This document shows, in pieces, positions 33,469-42,343 of a DNA stretch of 64,000 nucleotides. The stretch is from positions 18,121 to 82,120 of the forward strand of contig CAMYOJ010000051.1 of NCBI GenBank assembly GCA_947259985.1, written 5' to 3'. Position 1 is the first letter of the stretch. Every line of letters begins with the position of its first letter. The translations under genes and the position numbers were made by a program. The stretch is from an uncultured Woeseiaceae bacterium (GTDB lineage: Bacteria; Pseudomonadota; Gammaproteobacteria; Steroidobacterales; Woeseiaceae). The notes under the pieces are model-generated. The model worked only from the letters and a program-made list of their open reading frames with translations, was not told where the DNA came from and did not search any database.

Positions 33469-33936
33469 ATGAAACGCAAACAGCTACTGATCGGATTCGC
33501 GGTACTGGCTTTGACGGCCAACAGCGGCGTAGCGGCCAGCGAGATCTACAAATGGGTCGACGAGGACGGCAACGTTCATTACGAGGACCGTCCGTCGGGT
33601 GCTGCTTCGGAGCAGCACCTGGCCCTCTCCTCTCAGCGCACTGACGGTAGCGCCGTGCAGCAGAGAGTCGATGCCTACGCCGAACGGCAGGCGGCCAGGG
33701 AGGAAGCCCGCGCTGCGGCCGACGCAGAGGCTCAGAAGGCCGAAGACGCACAGGCGGAGGTCGAAGCAAATCGCAAGAAGTGCGAGAACTATCGCGCTCA
33801 GCTGCAGACCATCCAGCTGGAGGCACCCCTTTACAAAGAGAAGCCTGATGGCGAACGCGAGTACCTGGATGACACGCAGCGCGACGAAGCACGCACTCGC
33901 ACCCAGGAACTGATCGCCAAGTACTGCACCTCCTGA
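33469..33936 (+). CDS. DUF4124 domain periplasmic protein with coiled-coil tail
   Basis: 155 residues with signal peptide (IGFAVLALTANSGVAA-SE). DUF4124 motif IYKWVDEDGNVHYEDRPSG directly after the cut. Residues ~65-105 form an Ala/Glu/Gln-rich coiled coil (AERQAAREEARAAADAEAQK). The C-terminal Cys pair (KKCENYRAQL and IAKYCTS) and APLYKEKPDGEREYLDD are shared with the DUF4124 protein at 4260. Function unknown. It is a single gene ahead of the algZ homologue. Confidence 0.87.
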   Translation: MKRKQLLIGFAVLALTANSGVAASEIYKWVDEDGNVHYEDRPSGAASEQHLALSSQRTDGSAVQQRVDAYAERQAAREEARAAADAEAQKAEDAQAEVEANRKKCENYRAQLQTIQLEAPLYKEKPDGEREYLDDTQRDEARTRTQELIAKYCTS

Positions 33937-34000
33937 TCGCGACGGGCGCTGCCCGGCTGCTGGCGCTACAATGCCTGCTTAAGCCCAAAGGAGCGCCCGT

Positions 34001-35062
34001 TTGACCGCAGCACCCGAGTCCAGGTCGCAGGACACCCAGGCCTATCTGCCGGATTTCTGCGCGGCGAGCACGCTGTTCATCGTCCTGCTCGTAGCCGAAC
34101 TCGTGGCGATCGCGCTAACGCTGGCTGCTCATGATTCGGGTGGCCAGTTCCTGGTCGAACTGTCGAAGACCTCTTTCTTCATACTCTGGCTCGCCTTGCT
34201 GGGCACCGCCGTGATGTGCCAGATCAAGAGTCGACTCGAGAGTACCGGGGCCACGCGTGCTTTCGTGATCGGCTTTATCGTGCTCGAAGTCGTCTGCCTG
34301 CTGATTGCCGAAGTGTCATGGCAGCTCACGCGCATATTCGCGGAGTCGACGATTATTCATGACACGCACAGCAACTTCATACTGCGTACGTTCGCGATCA
34401 GTTCGATCGTGATCGCGCTCGCGATGCGCTACCTGTACATTTCGAGCGAGTGGCGCCGCAGTATCGTGCTGGAAGCCCAGGCACGAATCAGCGCGTTGCA
34501 GGCGCTCATTCGGCCGCATTTTCTTTTCAACAGCATGAACACGATCGCGTCACTCACGCGCTCGGATCCGCTGCAGGCCGAGGAAGCCGTCGAGGATCTG
34601 TCCGACCTGTTGCGTGCGACCCTGAGCAGCCCGAAGGACATGTCGTCGCTGAAGCAGGAACTCGAGACCGCCGCCATATACCAGCGTATAGAGAAATTGC
34701 GACTGGGTGACCGGCTCAGCGTGCGCTGGGACATCGGCGATTTGCCGATGCGCACAAGAGTGCCGAACCTGACCATTCAGCCCTTGCTCGAGAACGCCAT
34801 CTACCATGGCATCGAACTGCTGCCCGACGGCGGCGAGGTCACGGTCACCGGCAGATGCGATGGCAAGATGCTCGAGATTGAGATGTCGAATCCGGTTGCG
34901 GCGGGCAAAGCGCGCGACAAGGACGGCAACAAGATGGCAATGAACAATATCCAGCAGCGATTCGACCTGGCGTATGGCGGCCGTGCGTCAGTCGAAGTCG
35001 ACGACAGCGACGAACGCTTCGCCGTAACACTGCGCTTTCCCGAAAACCAGGGTGCTGTATGA
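34001..35062 (+). CDS. algZ: LytS/AlgZ (FimS)-type sensor histidine kinase
   Basis: 353 residues from a TTG start with AAAGGAGCG five bases upstream. Residues ~25-145 contain four membrane helices (TLFIVLLVAELVAIALTLAA, ILWLALLGTAVMC, AFVIGFIVLEVVCLLIAEVSW, FAISSIVIALAMRYLYI). The His_kinase domain has RPHFLFNSMNTIASLTRSDPLQAEEAVEDLSDLLRATL, with the phospho-acceptor-like His of the family, then an ATPase domain with LLENAIYHGIE. The ATG of the response-regulator gene overlaps its stop by 4 bases. In Pseudomonas this pair activates the fimU-pilVWXY1E operon, which has a counterpart at 5013-11326. Placement directly upstream of hemCDXY is the normal Pseudomonas-like order. Confidence 0.9.
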   Translation: MTAAPESRSQDTQAYLPDFCAASTLFIVLLVAELVAIALTLAAHDSGGQFLVELSKTSFFILWLALLGTAVMCQIKSRLESTGATRAFVIGFIVLEVVCLLIAEVSWQLTRIFAESTIIHDTHSNFILRTFAISSIVIALAMRYLYISSEWRRSIVLEAQARISALQALIRPHFLFNSMNTIASLTRSDPLQAEEAVEDLSDLLRATLSSPKDMSSLKQELETAAIYQRIEKLRLGDRLSVRWDIGDLPMRTRVPNLTIQPLLENAIYHGIELLPDGGEVTVTGRCDGKMLEIEMSNPVAAGKARDKDGNKMAMNNIQQRFDLAYGGRASVEVDDSDERFAVTLRFPENQGAV

Positions 35063-35809
35063 GAGTCCTCGTCGTCGACGACGAAAAGCCGGCCCGTGAC
35101 CGCTTACGGCAGATTCTCGAGGACGAAGATGACTACGAGGTCGTGGGCGAAGCAGGAAACGGGCACGACGCGTTGGCGCTTGCGGCCGACCTCGAACCGG
35201 ATACCGTGTTGCTGGATATTCGTATGCCCGGGCTCGATGGCATAGAAACCGCCCACCACCTGAATGAACTCGACAAGCCGCCGGCCGTCGTCTTTGCGAC
35301 GGCCTACGACGAATACGCCGTCGACGCTTTCGAAGCACGTGCCATCGGTTACGTACTGAAGCCCGTGCGCCGCTCGCGCCTTACGGCAGCGCTCGCACAC
35401 GCGGCGCGGCTGGCGGGATCCGCGCTGCGCGAGGTCGCCGGCGAGGCCAGCCAGGCTCGACGCGCCGCGACAGCATGTCTGCGCGCGCGTCCACGGGGAA
35501 CTCAAGCTCATCCCGCTCGCCGACATCAGCTGCTTTCGCGCCGACCAGAAGTACGTGAGCGTCGACCATGACAATGGACAGGACCTCATCGATGACTCGC
35601 TCAAATCCCTGGCCGAGGAATTTGCCGCGCAGTTCGTGCGCGTTCACCGCAGCGCCCTGGTCGCCGTCAGTCGCATCGAGAAGATCGAGAAGACCGCTGA
35701 CGGCAAGAGCCGCGTGGTGCTGCGAGAGGGCTCGCAAGTCGACGACAAAGAGCTGATAATCAGCCGCCGGCATGTTGCGGAAGTTCGTCGGCGGCTGAAG
35801 GAATCATGA
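35059..35809 (+). pseudogene. algR: LytTR-family response regulator AlgR, frameshifted
   Basis: The receiver domain is intact in the first frame: MRVLVVDDEKPARDRLRQIL, phospho-acceptor Asp in TVLLDIRMPGLDGIE, and GYVLKPVRRSRL. That frame then runs into Arg-rich non-homologous sequence and stops at 35571. The LytTR DNA-binding domain continues in the +1 frame: QHVCARVHGELKLIPLADIS, CFRADQKYVSVDH, FVRVHRSALVAVSRIEKIE, ending at 35809. Thus one extra base (or two missing) falls between ~35440 and 35485, in a CG-rich stretch. If real, the product lacks its DNA-binding domain. If a sequencing indel, the gene is a normal ~250-residue AlgR. Its stop overlaps the hemC start by 4 bases. Confidence 0.85.
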
Positions 35810-36732
35810 AAATTCGTATTGCTACACGCAAGAGCGCGCTCGCTCTCTGGCAGGCCAATCACGTGGCAGCCGTGCTGCGCGATCTTCCCGAAATCGAGGA
35901 TATCGAGCTCGTACCCATGTCGACACGCGGCGACGAGATTCTCGATCGCAGCCTGCAGAAGATCGGCGGCAAGGGACTTTTCATCAAGGAACTCGAAATC
36001 GCGATACAGGACGGCAAAGCCGATATCGCCGTGCATTCGATGAAAGACGTTCCGGCCGAAATGCCCGAGGGTTTTTGTATCGCTGCCGTTCTTGAACGCG
36101 CCAATCACGCTGATGCTCTCGTGTCGCCGCAAGGACAGCAATTGCATGACCTGCCACAGGGCGCCCTCGTCGGAAGCTCCAGCCTCAGGCGCCAGGCGCA
36201 GCTACGCATGATGCGCCCCGACCTCAGGATCGAGCCGCTCAGGGGCAACGTCAATACGCGCCTCAGGAAACTCGAGGACGGCGATTACGATGCGATCATC
36301 CTTGCCGCCGCAGGTCTCGAGCGCCTCGAACTCGACCATCACATCAGCCAGCAATTCCAGCCATCGGAAATGTTGCCTGCTGCTGCCCAGGGCGTTGTCG
36401 GCATCGAGTGCCTTAGCGGCAATACCGGTTTGCGCGCGATCCTCGAGAAACTCAATGACGAGACGACCGTGCAGACGACGCTGGCCGAGCGCGCGATCGC
36501 GAAGACATTGCAAGCCAGTTGCCAGTCACCCGTCGCCACCTACGCGTTCGTGGATGGCGATACGCTCCGCGTCACGGCGCTCGTAGCGCTGCCGGATGGC
36601 AGCAAATCGGTTCACGACTCGGTGGCCGGCAAGCCGGGTGACGCCGAGCAGCTCGGTCTTGAACTCGCATCAAAGCTGATCGAACAAGGCGCACTGGAAC
36701 TACTCGAAGCCGCCGGGGCGATGCATGGCTGA
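35806..36732 (+). CDS. hemC: Porphobilinogen deaminase (hydroxymethylbilane synthase)
   Basis: 308 residues. IRIATRKSALALWQANHVAA is the standard N-terminus; the active site Asp lies in HSMKDVPAEMPEGF, and GSSSLRRQAQL and LRGNVNTRLRKLE are substrate-binding Arg motifs. The cofactor-attachment Cys is in LQASCQSPVATYAF, in the usual place near residue 240. It assembles four porphobilinogens into hydroxymethylbilane for heme and siroheme. First gene of hemCDXY, coupled by ATGA overlap to the algR end and overlapping hemD by 8 bases. Confidence 0.95.
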   Translation: MKIRIATRKSALALWQANHVAAVLRDLPEIEDIELVPMSTRGDEILDRSLQKIGGKGLFIKELEIAIQDGKADIAVHSMKDVPAEMPEGFCIAAVLERANHADALVSPQGQQLHDLPQGALVGSSSLRRQAQLRMMRPDLRIEPLRGNVNTRLRKLEDGDYDAIILAAAGLERLELDHHISQQFQPSEMLPAAAQGVVGIECLSGNTGLRAILEKLNDETTVQTTLAERAIAKTLQASCQSPVATYAFVDGDTLRVTALVALPDGSKSVHDSVAGKPGDAEQLGLELASKLIEQGALELLEAAGAMHG

Positions 36733-37498
36733 GACACCGCTCGAAGGGGTCGGCGTACTCGTCACGCGGCCACGGACGCAGGCAGCCGAACTCGTATCAG
36801 CAATCGAAGAACAGGGCGGTGAGGCGTTCTGTTTCCCGGTCATCGATATCGTCGCGCTCGACCAAAGCCGGGTCTCAGCCGAGGCGTCGGCCATGCCCAG
36901 CCCCGACGTGACGATCTTTATCAGCCGCAATGCCGTCGAGTACGGCCTGAAATATTCAGGAGGCGGCAAGATTGCCGTGATCGGCCCCGCCACGGCGCGG
37001 GCAGTCCGATCAGCCGGCAGGGTCGTGGATATCGAGCCAAAAGACGGTCATGACAGCGAACACCTGCTCGCCGAGCCCGGATTCCAGGACATTGATGGCC
37101 TCGACGTTCGCATCATTCGCGGCGGCAAGGGGCGCGAACTGCTTGCCAGCGAACTCAGGAATCGCGGTGCCAATATTAACTACCTGTCTGTCTACGAGCG
37201 CCGGCTGCCTGTCGTCAGTCCCGACATGCTGGCCGAACTCGAGGCCCGCTGGCGTGGCGGCAATATCTCGGTGATAACCGTGATGAGCGTGCAGTCGCTG
37301 CAAAACCTCATCAAGTTACTGCCCGACTGGTGCAGAAGTCAGCTCGAATCCACACCACTGGTGACCCCCGCCGGTCGTGTGTTAAAAGAAGCGCTGGACC
37401 GCTACCCTGCTTCCCGACCGATACTCTCATCGGGCCCGCAAGCCGGCGAAATGGTACAGGCAATCATCGCACTCCAGAGTCCCGGACTAGCACCATGA
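36725..37498 (+). CDS. hemD: Uroporphyrinogen-III synthase
   Basis: 257 residues. GVGVLVTRPRTQAAELVSAIEEQGGEAFCFPVIDI begins the first alpha/beta domain; IFISRNAVEYGL and IAVIGPATARAVRSAG match the hinge and first-domain motifs. The second half has VRIIRGGKGRELLASELRNRGANINYLSVYERRLP. HemD is poorly conserved in general, but length and place between hemC and hemX fix the call. It closes hydroxymethylbilane with inversion of ring D. It shares 8 bases with hemC and 4 with hemX. Confidence 0.93.
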   Translation: MAETPLEGVGVLVTRPRTQAAELVSAIEEQGGEAFCFPVIDIVALDQSRVSAEASAMPSPDVTIFISRNAVEYGLKYSGGGKIAVIGPATARAVRSAGRVVDIEPKDGHDSEHLLAEPGFQDIDGLDVRIIRGGKGRELLASELRNRGANINYLSVYERRLPVVSPDMLAELEARWRGGNISVITVMSVQSLQNLIKLLPDWCRSQLESTPLVTPAGRVLKEALDRYPASRPILSSGPQAGEMVQAIIALQSPGLAP

Positions 37499-38787
37499 GC
37501 GACACAGACAAGCGAAAAGAACCAGGCGCGACAGAAAGCTCAGCCGCCGAAGAGACGAGCGTCGAGGAAAGCCCGGCAGTTGACGAAACTCCCGAAAAGG
37601 GGAGCGGGGACCTGGCGGATGAGGCGACCGGCGAACAGCCCGCGGACGATCAGCCCGTCGAAGACGAGCCGGCCGAAGACGAGGTCACAAGTAGTCAAAG
37701 CAGCTTCGAAGCGTCAGCAGAGGAAGCACCTGTTGCCGAATCGGCGCCAGCCGCGGGCCGGGGTGTCGCCTGGCTCGCCCTGCTCGTGTCCGCGGTGGCG
37801 ATAGCCGCCGTCGCCTACACATTGTTCCTGGACTGGCGCAGCGCGGGCGATGACACCGCCGACGATGCGATCGCGTCGCTCGAGCGCCAGCTGAATGACA
37901 GCCGCGAACAGCTCGGCAATCTCGATGCGCTGGTTGCCGAACTCGCGGGGCGCGACTCGGTTTCGGCGGCCGATATCGATGCCCTCAGGAGCCAGCTCGA
38001 GGAACGCGTCGACGTATTGAGTTCTTTGCCGCCGCGCATGTCCGCCCTGGAAAGCTCGGTGGCTTCCCTGGCCGGAATATCTGAAGGAGCGCGTGATACC
38101 TGGTTGCTGGCAGAGGCCGAGTACTACATGCAGATCGCCAACGCGCAGCTGCAGCTTGCGAACAATCCGCACCTCGCCTCGCTGGCGCTGGCAATGGCCG
38201 ATGAGCGCGTCGTGCAACTGGCCAACCCCGGGCTGACGGACGTGCGTCGCGCCATCGCCGACGAACTCGCGGCACTTGCCGTTATGGAAAGGCCCGACAT
38301 AGCCGGCACGACGATGACGCTCGCCAGCCTGTCACGCGTGGTTGAATCGCTGCCCGTCAAGAGCGCACCCGCTGCCGCCGAGCAGGCGCCGCAGGAAACC
38401 GATGAGGAACAAAGTGGCGTGGGACGCGCCTGGTCGTCCGTCAAAGGCGCCATGGCCGGGCTCGTCAAGGTTACGCCGCCGGACCAGGCCAGGCTGGAGG
38501 TGCTGACCCCGGACGTCGAATATTTCCTGCGCAATAATATCGCCCTGCAGTTACAGGCCGCACGGCTCGCATTGTTGCGTGGCGAGCAGGCCATTTTCGA
38601 ACAATCGCTCGACGACACGAGCGCGCTCCTCAGGCAGTACTTCGACACCGACAGTACGCAGGTTGCAGGTGCGCTCGAAACGCTCGAGGAGATTCGCGGC
38701 AACATTTTTGCGACCGCGGCACCCGATATTTCAGGGTCGCTGGATCTGCTGCGTCAGTTCCAGGCATTGCGCGAGAACTCACAGTGA
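37495..38787 (+). CDS. hemX: HemX-like membrane protein of the hem operon
   Basis: 430 residues from ATG 37495, which overlaps the hemD stop (ATGA); a frame-open ATG at 37330 lies inside hemD and is rejected. Residues 1-85 are acidic and disordered (Glu, Asp, Pro). One membrane helix follows at ~87-108 (AWLALLVSAVAIAAVAYTLFLDW). A coiled coil starts ~120 (SLERQLNDSREQLGNLDALVAELA). The C-terminal ~200 residues include WLLAEAEYYMQIANAQLQLANN, the family signature. The role in heme synthesis is not settled; despite the old name it is not shown to be a methyltransferase. Confidence 0.9.
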   Translation: MSDTDKRKEPGATESSAAEETSVEESPAVDETPEKGSGDLADEATGEQPADDQPVEDEPAEDEVTSSQSSFEASAEEAPVAESAPAAGRGVAWLALLVSAVAIAAVAYTLFLDWRSAGDDTADDAIASLERQLNDSREQLGNLDALVAELAGRDSVSAADIDALRSQLEERVDVLSSLPPRMSALESSVASLAGISEGARDTWLLAEAEYYMQIANAQLQLANNPHLASLALAMADERVVQLANPGLTDVRRAIADELAALAVMERPDIAGTTMTLASLSRVVESLPVKSAPAAAEQAPQETDEEQSGVGRAWSSVKGAMAGLVKVTPPDQARLEVLTPDVEYFLRNNIALQLQAARLALLRGEQAIFEQSLDDTSALLRQYFDTDSTQVAGALETLEEIRGNIFATAAPDISGSLDLLRQFQALRENSQ

Positions 38788-39980
38788 AATTCGGCATCAT
38801 CGTCGTGCTGGCCCTGTTCGCAAGTGCCTTTGCGGCGCATTTCCTGCTGGCCGACCCCGGCTACGTCATCATCAATTTCCGCGGCTATGTCATCGAGATG
38901 TCCGTGCCGGTATTGCTGGGACTGGCCGTCGTACTGGTTTTCGCGATCTGGCTCGTGCGCAAGATCGTGCTGGCGCCGCGCAGGCTCGGTGAGGCTGCCG
39001 GACGTTACCGCTCTGCGCGCTCAGGGCAAAAGCTCACACGCGGCATGATCGCCGTTGCCGAAGGCAATCTCGCGCGCGGTGAGAAAATGCTCGCCCGGGC
39101 TGCAAGTACCAGCGACTCGCCCTTGTTCAATTACTTGCAGGCGGCGCGGGCCGCCCATCTGCAGGGACGCGATGAACGGCGCGACGAGTGGTTGCGACTC
39201 GCCTACTCCGAAACACCCGAGGCTGCCAATGCCGTGCTCCTGACACAGGCCGAATTCCAGCTTGATCGCGGCCAGAATGAACAGGCCCTCGCGACATTGC
39301 GGCGCGTGGACGAAAATTCGAAGGACCATGCACATGCCTTGTCGCTGCTGGGGCGACTGTATTTCGAACTCGAGGATTGGGATTCGCTTGGCGAATTGCT
39401 GCCGCGCCTGAAGAACAACAAGCAGCTCAAGCCGGAAACGCTTGGCGCCTGGACGACCCGGGTGCACAAGGAGGCGCTCGATCGTGCCGCAGACGGCCTC
39501 GCCGTGGAGACCGCATGGAAAGCCGTGGCACGCGCGCACAGGTCCGACCTGTCCCTGCTCGAGGCCTATTATGGAGGCTTGATGCGCGCCGGAGAGCACG
39601 ACCGCGTGGAGAAGGAACTGGCCGCAGCGCTGCGCTCGGAGTGGCGCGGTCCGCTGGTGCGACTCTTTGGCCTGGTCGAGTCCGGTGACACGACCCGGCA
39701 GCTAAAACGTGCCGAGGGTTGGCTCAAGAACCATGGCGACGATCCCGACCTGTTGCTGACGGCGGCGCGGCTATGCCTGCGCAACGAACTCTGGGGCAAG
39801 GCGCGCAGCTACCTGGAGACCGTGCTCAGCCTGCGGCCGACACCCGAGGCCTACCAGGAATACGGCAGTCTCCTGAACCAGATGGGTGAAGCGGACGCGG
39901 CGGCCAATGCCTACCGCGACGGGCTCGGCATGGTCGCAGCTGAACCGCGCCCGGCCATTCCGCACATGGAAAATGGCTAA
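38784..39980 (+). CDS. hemY: HemY-like TPR membrane protein
   Basis: 398 residues, start overlapping hemX by 4 bases. Two N-terminal helices (KFGIIVVLALFASAFAAHFLL and VPVLLGLAVVLVFAIWLV), then the HemY_N pattern AEGNLARGEKMLARAASTSDSPLFNYLQAARAAHLQGRDERRDEWLRLA. TPR repeats continue to the end (LLTAARLCLRNELWGKARSYLETVLSLRPTPEAYQEYGSLLNQMG). Proposed to work with HemX in late heme or cytochrome assembly; no enzyme activity is known. Not the same protein as Bacillus HemY (protoporphyrinogen oxidase). Confidence 0.92.
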   Translation: MKFGIIVVLALFASAFAAHFLLADPGYVIINFRGYVIEMSVPVLLGLAVVLVFAIWLVRKIVLAPRRLGEAAGRYRSARSGQKLTRGMIAVAEGNLARGEKMLARAASTSDSPLFNYLQAARAAHLQGRDERRDEWLRLAYSETPEAANAVLLTQAEFQLDRGQNEQALATLRRVDENSKDHAHALSLLGRLYFELEDWDSLGELLPRLKNNKQLKPETLGAWTTRVHKEALDRAADGLAVETAWKAVARAHRSDLSLLEAYYGGLMRAGEHDRVEKELAAALRSEWRGPLVRLFGLVESGDTTRQLKRAEGWLKNHGDDPDLLLTAARLCLRNELWGKARSYLETVLSLRPTPEAYQEYGSLLNQMGEADAAANAYRDGLGMVAAEPRPAIPHMENG

Positions 39981-40824
39981 GCACGAAGCGGCCGAGTCCA
40001 TGTTCGTATTGTTGACGGGTGCCGGCTACACGGGCCGACGCATATTGTCGATGCTGCCCGCAGATTCCGTCGCGGCCCTGAGCCGTTCGCGCGTTGACAC
40101 CGACCGGCAGCTTTTCCCTTTCGACCTTGACTCGGCAAGCGAACTGCCACTCGAACTGCCCGCCCGCTATGCCGTCATTTACACGGTCCCGCCCAGCGGC
40201 GAACCGCCCGACGAGCGGCTGCAGACATTCCTGTCCCTCGTATCCCCGGCTCGATTTATCTACATCAGCACCACGGGGGTATATGGCGATTACGGGGGGC
40301 AAACCGTAACCGAGGCCAGCGCCCTGAAACCCTCTAACCGGCAGGCGGCCAACCGCGTCGCCGCCGAAGAGCTGCTGACGACCTGGTCGCGGCAAAACGA
40401 CGTGGCGCTCATCGTCCTGCGGGCCCCGGGCATCTACGGTCCCGGCCGCCTGGGTACGGAACGCATCCGCTCGGGCACGCCAGCGATCGCCGAGGTCGAT
40501 GCTAACCCGGGCAACCGGATTCATGTCGATGACCTGGCGCGCTGCTGTGTGGCTGCGCTCGACGAAAATGTCCCGGCCGGCATTTACAACGTGGGGGACG
40601 GCGATCACCGTAGTCCGACGGCCTTCACGAACGAGGTCGCGCGCCAGCTGGACTTGCCCGCACCGCCGCAAATAAGCCGCGCCGAAGCACAGCAGCAGTT
40701 TTCGAGGCAGCGAATGGCATTCCTGTCCGACTCACGCATCGTCGACACGACGAAAATGCGTGAAGTGCTGGGCGTAATACCCCGTTACGCCAATCCCGAG
40801 GACGGAATTCGGGCGAGCCTGTAG
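39973..40824 (+). CDS. NAD(P)-dependent epimerase/SDR, YeeZ-like
   Basis: 283 residues from ATG 39973, which overlaps the hemY stop by 8 bases; ATG 40000 (MFVLLTGAGYTG) is the alternative and would start at the Rossmann strand. Nucleotide motif GAGYTGRR, then FIYISTTGVYGDYGG with Tyr and Ser of the SDR site, RAPGIYGPGRL, NRIHVDDLARCCVAAL and GIYNVGDGDHRSP. The pattern of atypical extended SDRs such as YeeZ is clear. The substrate is unknown. It appears to be the last gene of the algZR-hem operon. Confidence 0.87.
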   Translation: MAKHEAAESMFVLLTGAGYTGRRILSMLPADSVAALSRSRVDTDRQLFPFDLDSASELPLELPARYAVIYTVPPSGEPPDERLQTFLSLVSPARFIYISTTGVYGDYGGQTVTEASALKPSNRQAANRVAAEELLTTWSRQNDVALIVLRAPGIYGPGRLGTERIRSGTPAIAEVDANPGNRIHVDDLARCCVAALDENVPAGIYNVGDGDHRSPTAFTNEVARQLDLPAPPQISRAEAQQQFSRQRMAFLSDSRIVDTTKMREVLGVIPRYANPEDGIRASL

Positions 40825-40834
40825 CAGCGCGCCG

Positions 40835-41473
40835 CTACGGTTGGCTGCGCTTGCTGCGCAACCACGCCGTGAGTGGCTCCCATTCGTCCCAGTCGGGCCA
40901 TGCCAGGTACTCTGGCAGCTCGAAGATTCCGAGGCCGCGCGTATAGGCGCGAACGTAGTTTTGCGCCTCGCGCAAAGCCGCTATGTACGGCACCCGCGCC
41001 TTGGTCAGGTACTCATCGAGATCGTCGAAAATGAGCGTATTGTCACGCGCGCGATTGGCAACGGTGCCAATCTTCGCCTGCTTGCGCGCGACCTTGCCCA
41101 CTGCCTTGAGCTCCTCGAGAAACGTCGTCGTTGCCTGCATGTCTATCGTCGACGGCAATACGGGTACCAGGATGGTTTCTGCGTGTTTCACGAGGTCCGT
41201 CAGCTCTTTGCCGTGCGAGCGCGCCGGGGCGTCGATGATGATGTAATCGGCGTTGCGTGGCGCGTGCTTGAAACCGTCTTCAAACGCCGCAACACCAATG
41301 ATTTCAGGACGATTGTCGGGCCGGCGTGCCAGCCAGTCGAGGCTCGATCGCTGCGGGTCGTAGTCGGCAAGCGCAACGGTAGCGCCTTCGTTGGCAAAGT
41401 AGGAAGCAATGTTGGTCGCGAGGGTGCTCTTGCCACAACCACCTTTCGCATTCATAACCATTATGTGCCGCAT
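40835..41473 (-). CDS. ParA/MinD-type ATPase (orphan)
   Basis: 212 residues from ATG 41473, with GGAGAG 4-9 bases upstream. Deviant Walker A KGGCGKST in MRHIMVMNAKGGCGKSTLATNIASYF, Walker A' DYDPQRSSLDW, and DAPAR as Walker B-like. No ParB-like partner is adjacent. Unlike chromosome partition ParA it has no N-terminal DNA-binding region. ParA-like orphans can position cytoplasmic complexes. Its insertion between the hem cluster and dapF breaks the more usual neighbourhood (lysA-dapF-DUF484-xerC in Pseudomonas), and the dapF 5' end next to it is abnormal. Confidence 0.85.
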   Translation of the reverse strand: MRHIMVMNAKGGCGKSTLATNIASYFANEGATVALADYDPQRSSLDWLARRPDNRPEIIGVAAFEDGFKHAPRNADYIIIDAPARSHGKELTDLVKHAETILVPVLPSTIDMQATTTFLEELKAVGKVARKQAKIGTVANRARDNTLIFDDLDEYLTKARVPYIAALREAQNYVRAYTRGLGIFELPEYLAWPDWDEWEPLTAWLRSKRSQP

Positions 41474-41536
41474 GTCTCTCTCCAAGGGCAATGTTGTTTT
41501 GAGGTCGGTATTTTATGTAAAACTACAGAGGCCGTC

Positions 41537-42343
41537 ATCAAAAGTCCAAATGTTTCCGGGAACAGGATTCTTGTCGTTGACCAACGCGGTGAGAATCGTG
41601 CGCCGCCCAACGCGCAAACTTTGCAGGTACTTGGCAACGACTCAACCGGCCCCGGTTTCGATCAGCTGATGTGGGTCACAGACGCTATCGAGCCGGACAA
41701 TGCCGCCAGTTATCGTGTGTTCAACCGCGATGGCTCCGAAGTCGAACAATGTGGCAATGGAGTTCGCTGCGTGGCAAGAATGCTGGCGGGGCGCGCAACG
41801 GACTCCCTGGTACTCGAGAGTCCGGCCGGGCTCGTCGAGGCCCGCGTGCTCGACAACGGGGACGTGTCGGTCAGCATGGGCCGTCCGGAGTTCGAACCGT
41901 CGCGTATACCGTTCCTCGCCGACGCCCAGTCCAATGCTTACTCTCTCGATCTCAACGGCCAGGAGCTCGCGGTGCAGGTCGTCTCGATGGGCAATCCGCA
42001 CTGCGTATTGACCGTAGACGACGTAGATGCCGCCGACGTGCAGTCGCTCGGGCCTCTACTAGAGCATCATGATCGATTCCCGAATGGTGCCAACGTCGGA
42101 TTCATGCGGATTGTCGACCCCGGAAACATCGAATTGCGCGTCCACGAACGCGGTGTTGGCGAGACGCTGGCCTGTGGCACGGGTGCCTGCGCTGCCGTCG
42201 TTTGCGGTCAGCAATCGGGGCTGCTCGAAGACGAAGTCAAGGTGCGGCTGCCGGGTGGCCAAGTCGTGGTAAGCTGGCGCCGTGGCACAGTATGGCTCAC
42301 CGGAAACGCCGAACTGATCTCTGAAGGAAGCCTGGATATATGA
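41537..42343 (+). CDS. dapF: Diaminopimelate epimerase, abnormal 5' end
   Basis: The catalytic core is sound: both active-site Cys are in EQCGNGVRCVARML and LACGTGACAAVVCG, with TGPGFDQLMWVTD, NPHCVLTVDD and FPNGANVGFM in order. It interconverts LL- and meso-diaminopimelate for lysine and cell-wall synthesis. The 5' end is not normal. There is no ATG, GTG or TTG in the frame between the ParA gene start and codon ~30; ATG 41669 would drop the first ~44 residues. The family start (K-M-x-G-x-G-N-D-F) is replaced by KSPNVSGNRILVVDQR. I place the start at ATC 41537, five bases after AGAGG, giving 268 residues, close to the usual 275. The start is doubtful. Confidence 0.75.
   Translation: MKSPNVSGNRILVVDQRGENRAPPNAQTLQVLGNDSTGPGFDQLMWVTDAIEPDNAASYRVFNRDGSEVEQCGNGVRCVARMLAGRATDSLVLESPAGLVEARVLDNGDVSVSMGRPEFEPSRIPFLADAQSNAYSLDLNGQELAVQVVSMGNPHCVLTVDDVDAADVQSLGPLLEHHDRFPNGANVGFMRIVDPGNIELRVHERGVGETLACGTGACAAVVCGQQSGLLEDEVKVRLPGGQVVVSWRRGTVWLTGNAELISEGSLDI

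Noticed and set aside
37330..37494. In-frame N-terminal extension of hemX
   Set aside because: Lies inside hemD; the ATGA overlap at 37495 is the natural start.
40841..41536. In-frame N-terminal extension of dapF
   Set aside because: It runs antisense through the ParA-like gene and has no start codon near the dapF core; it is an accident of frame.
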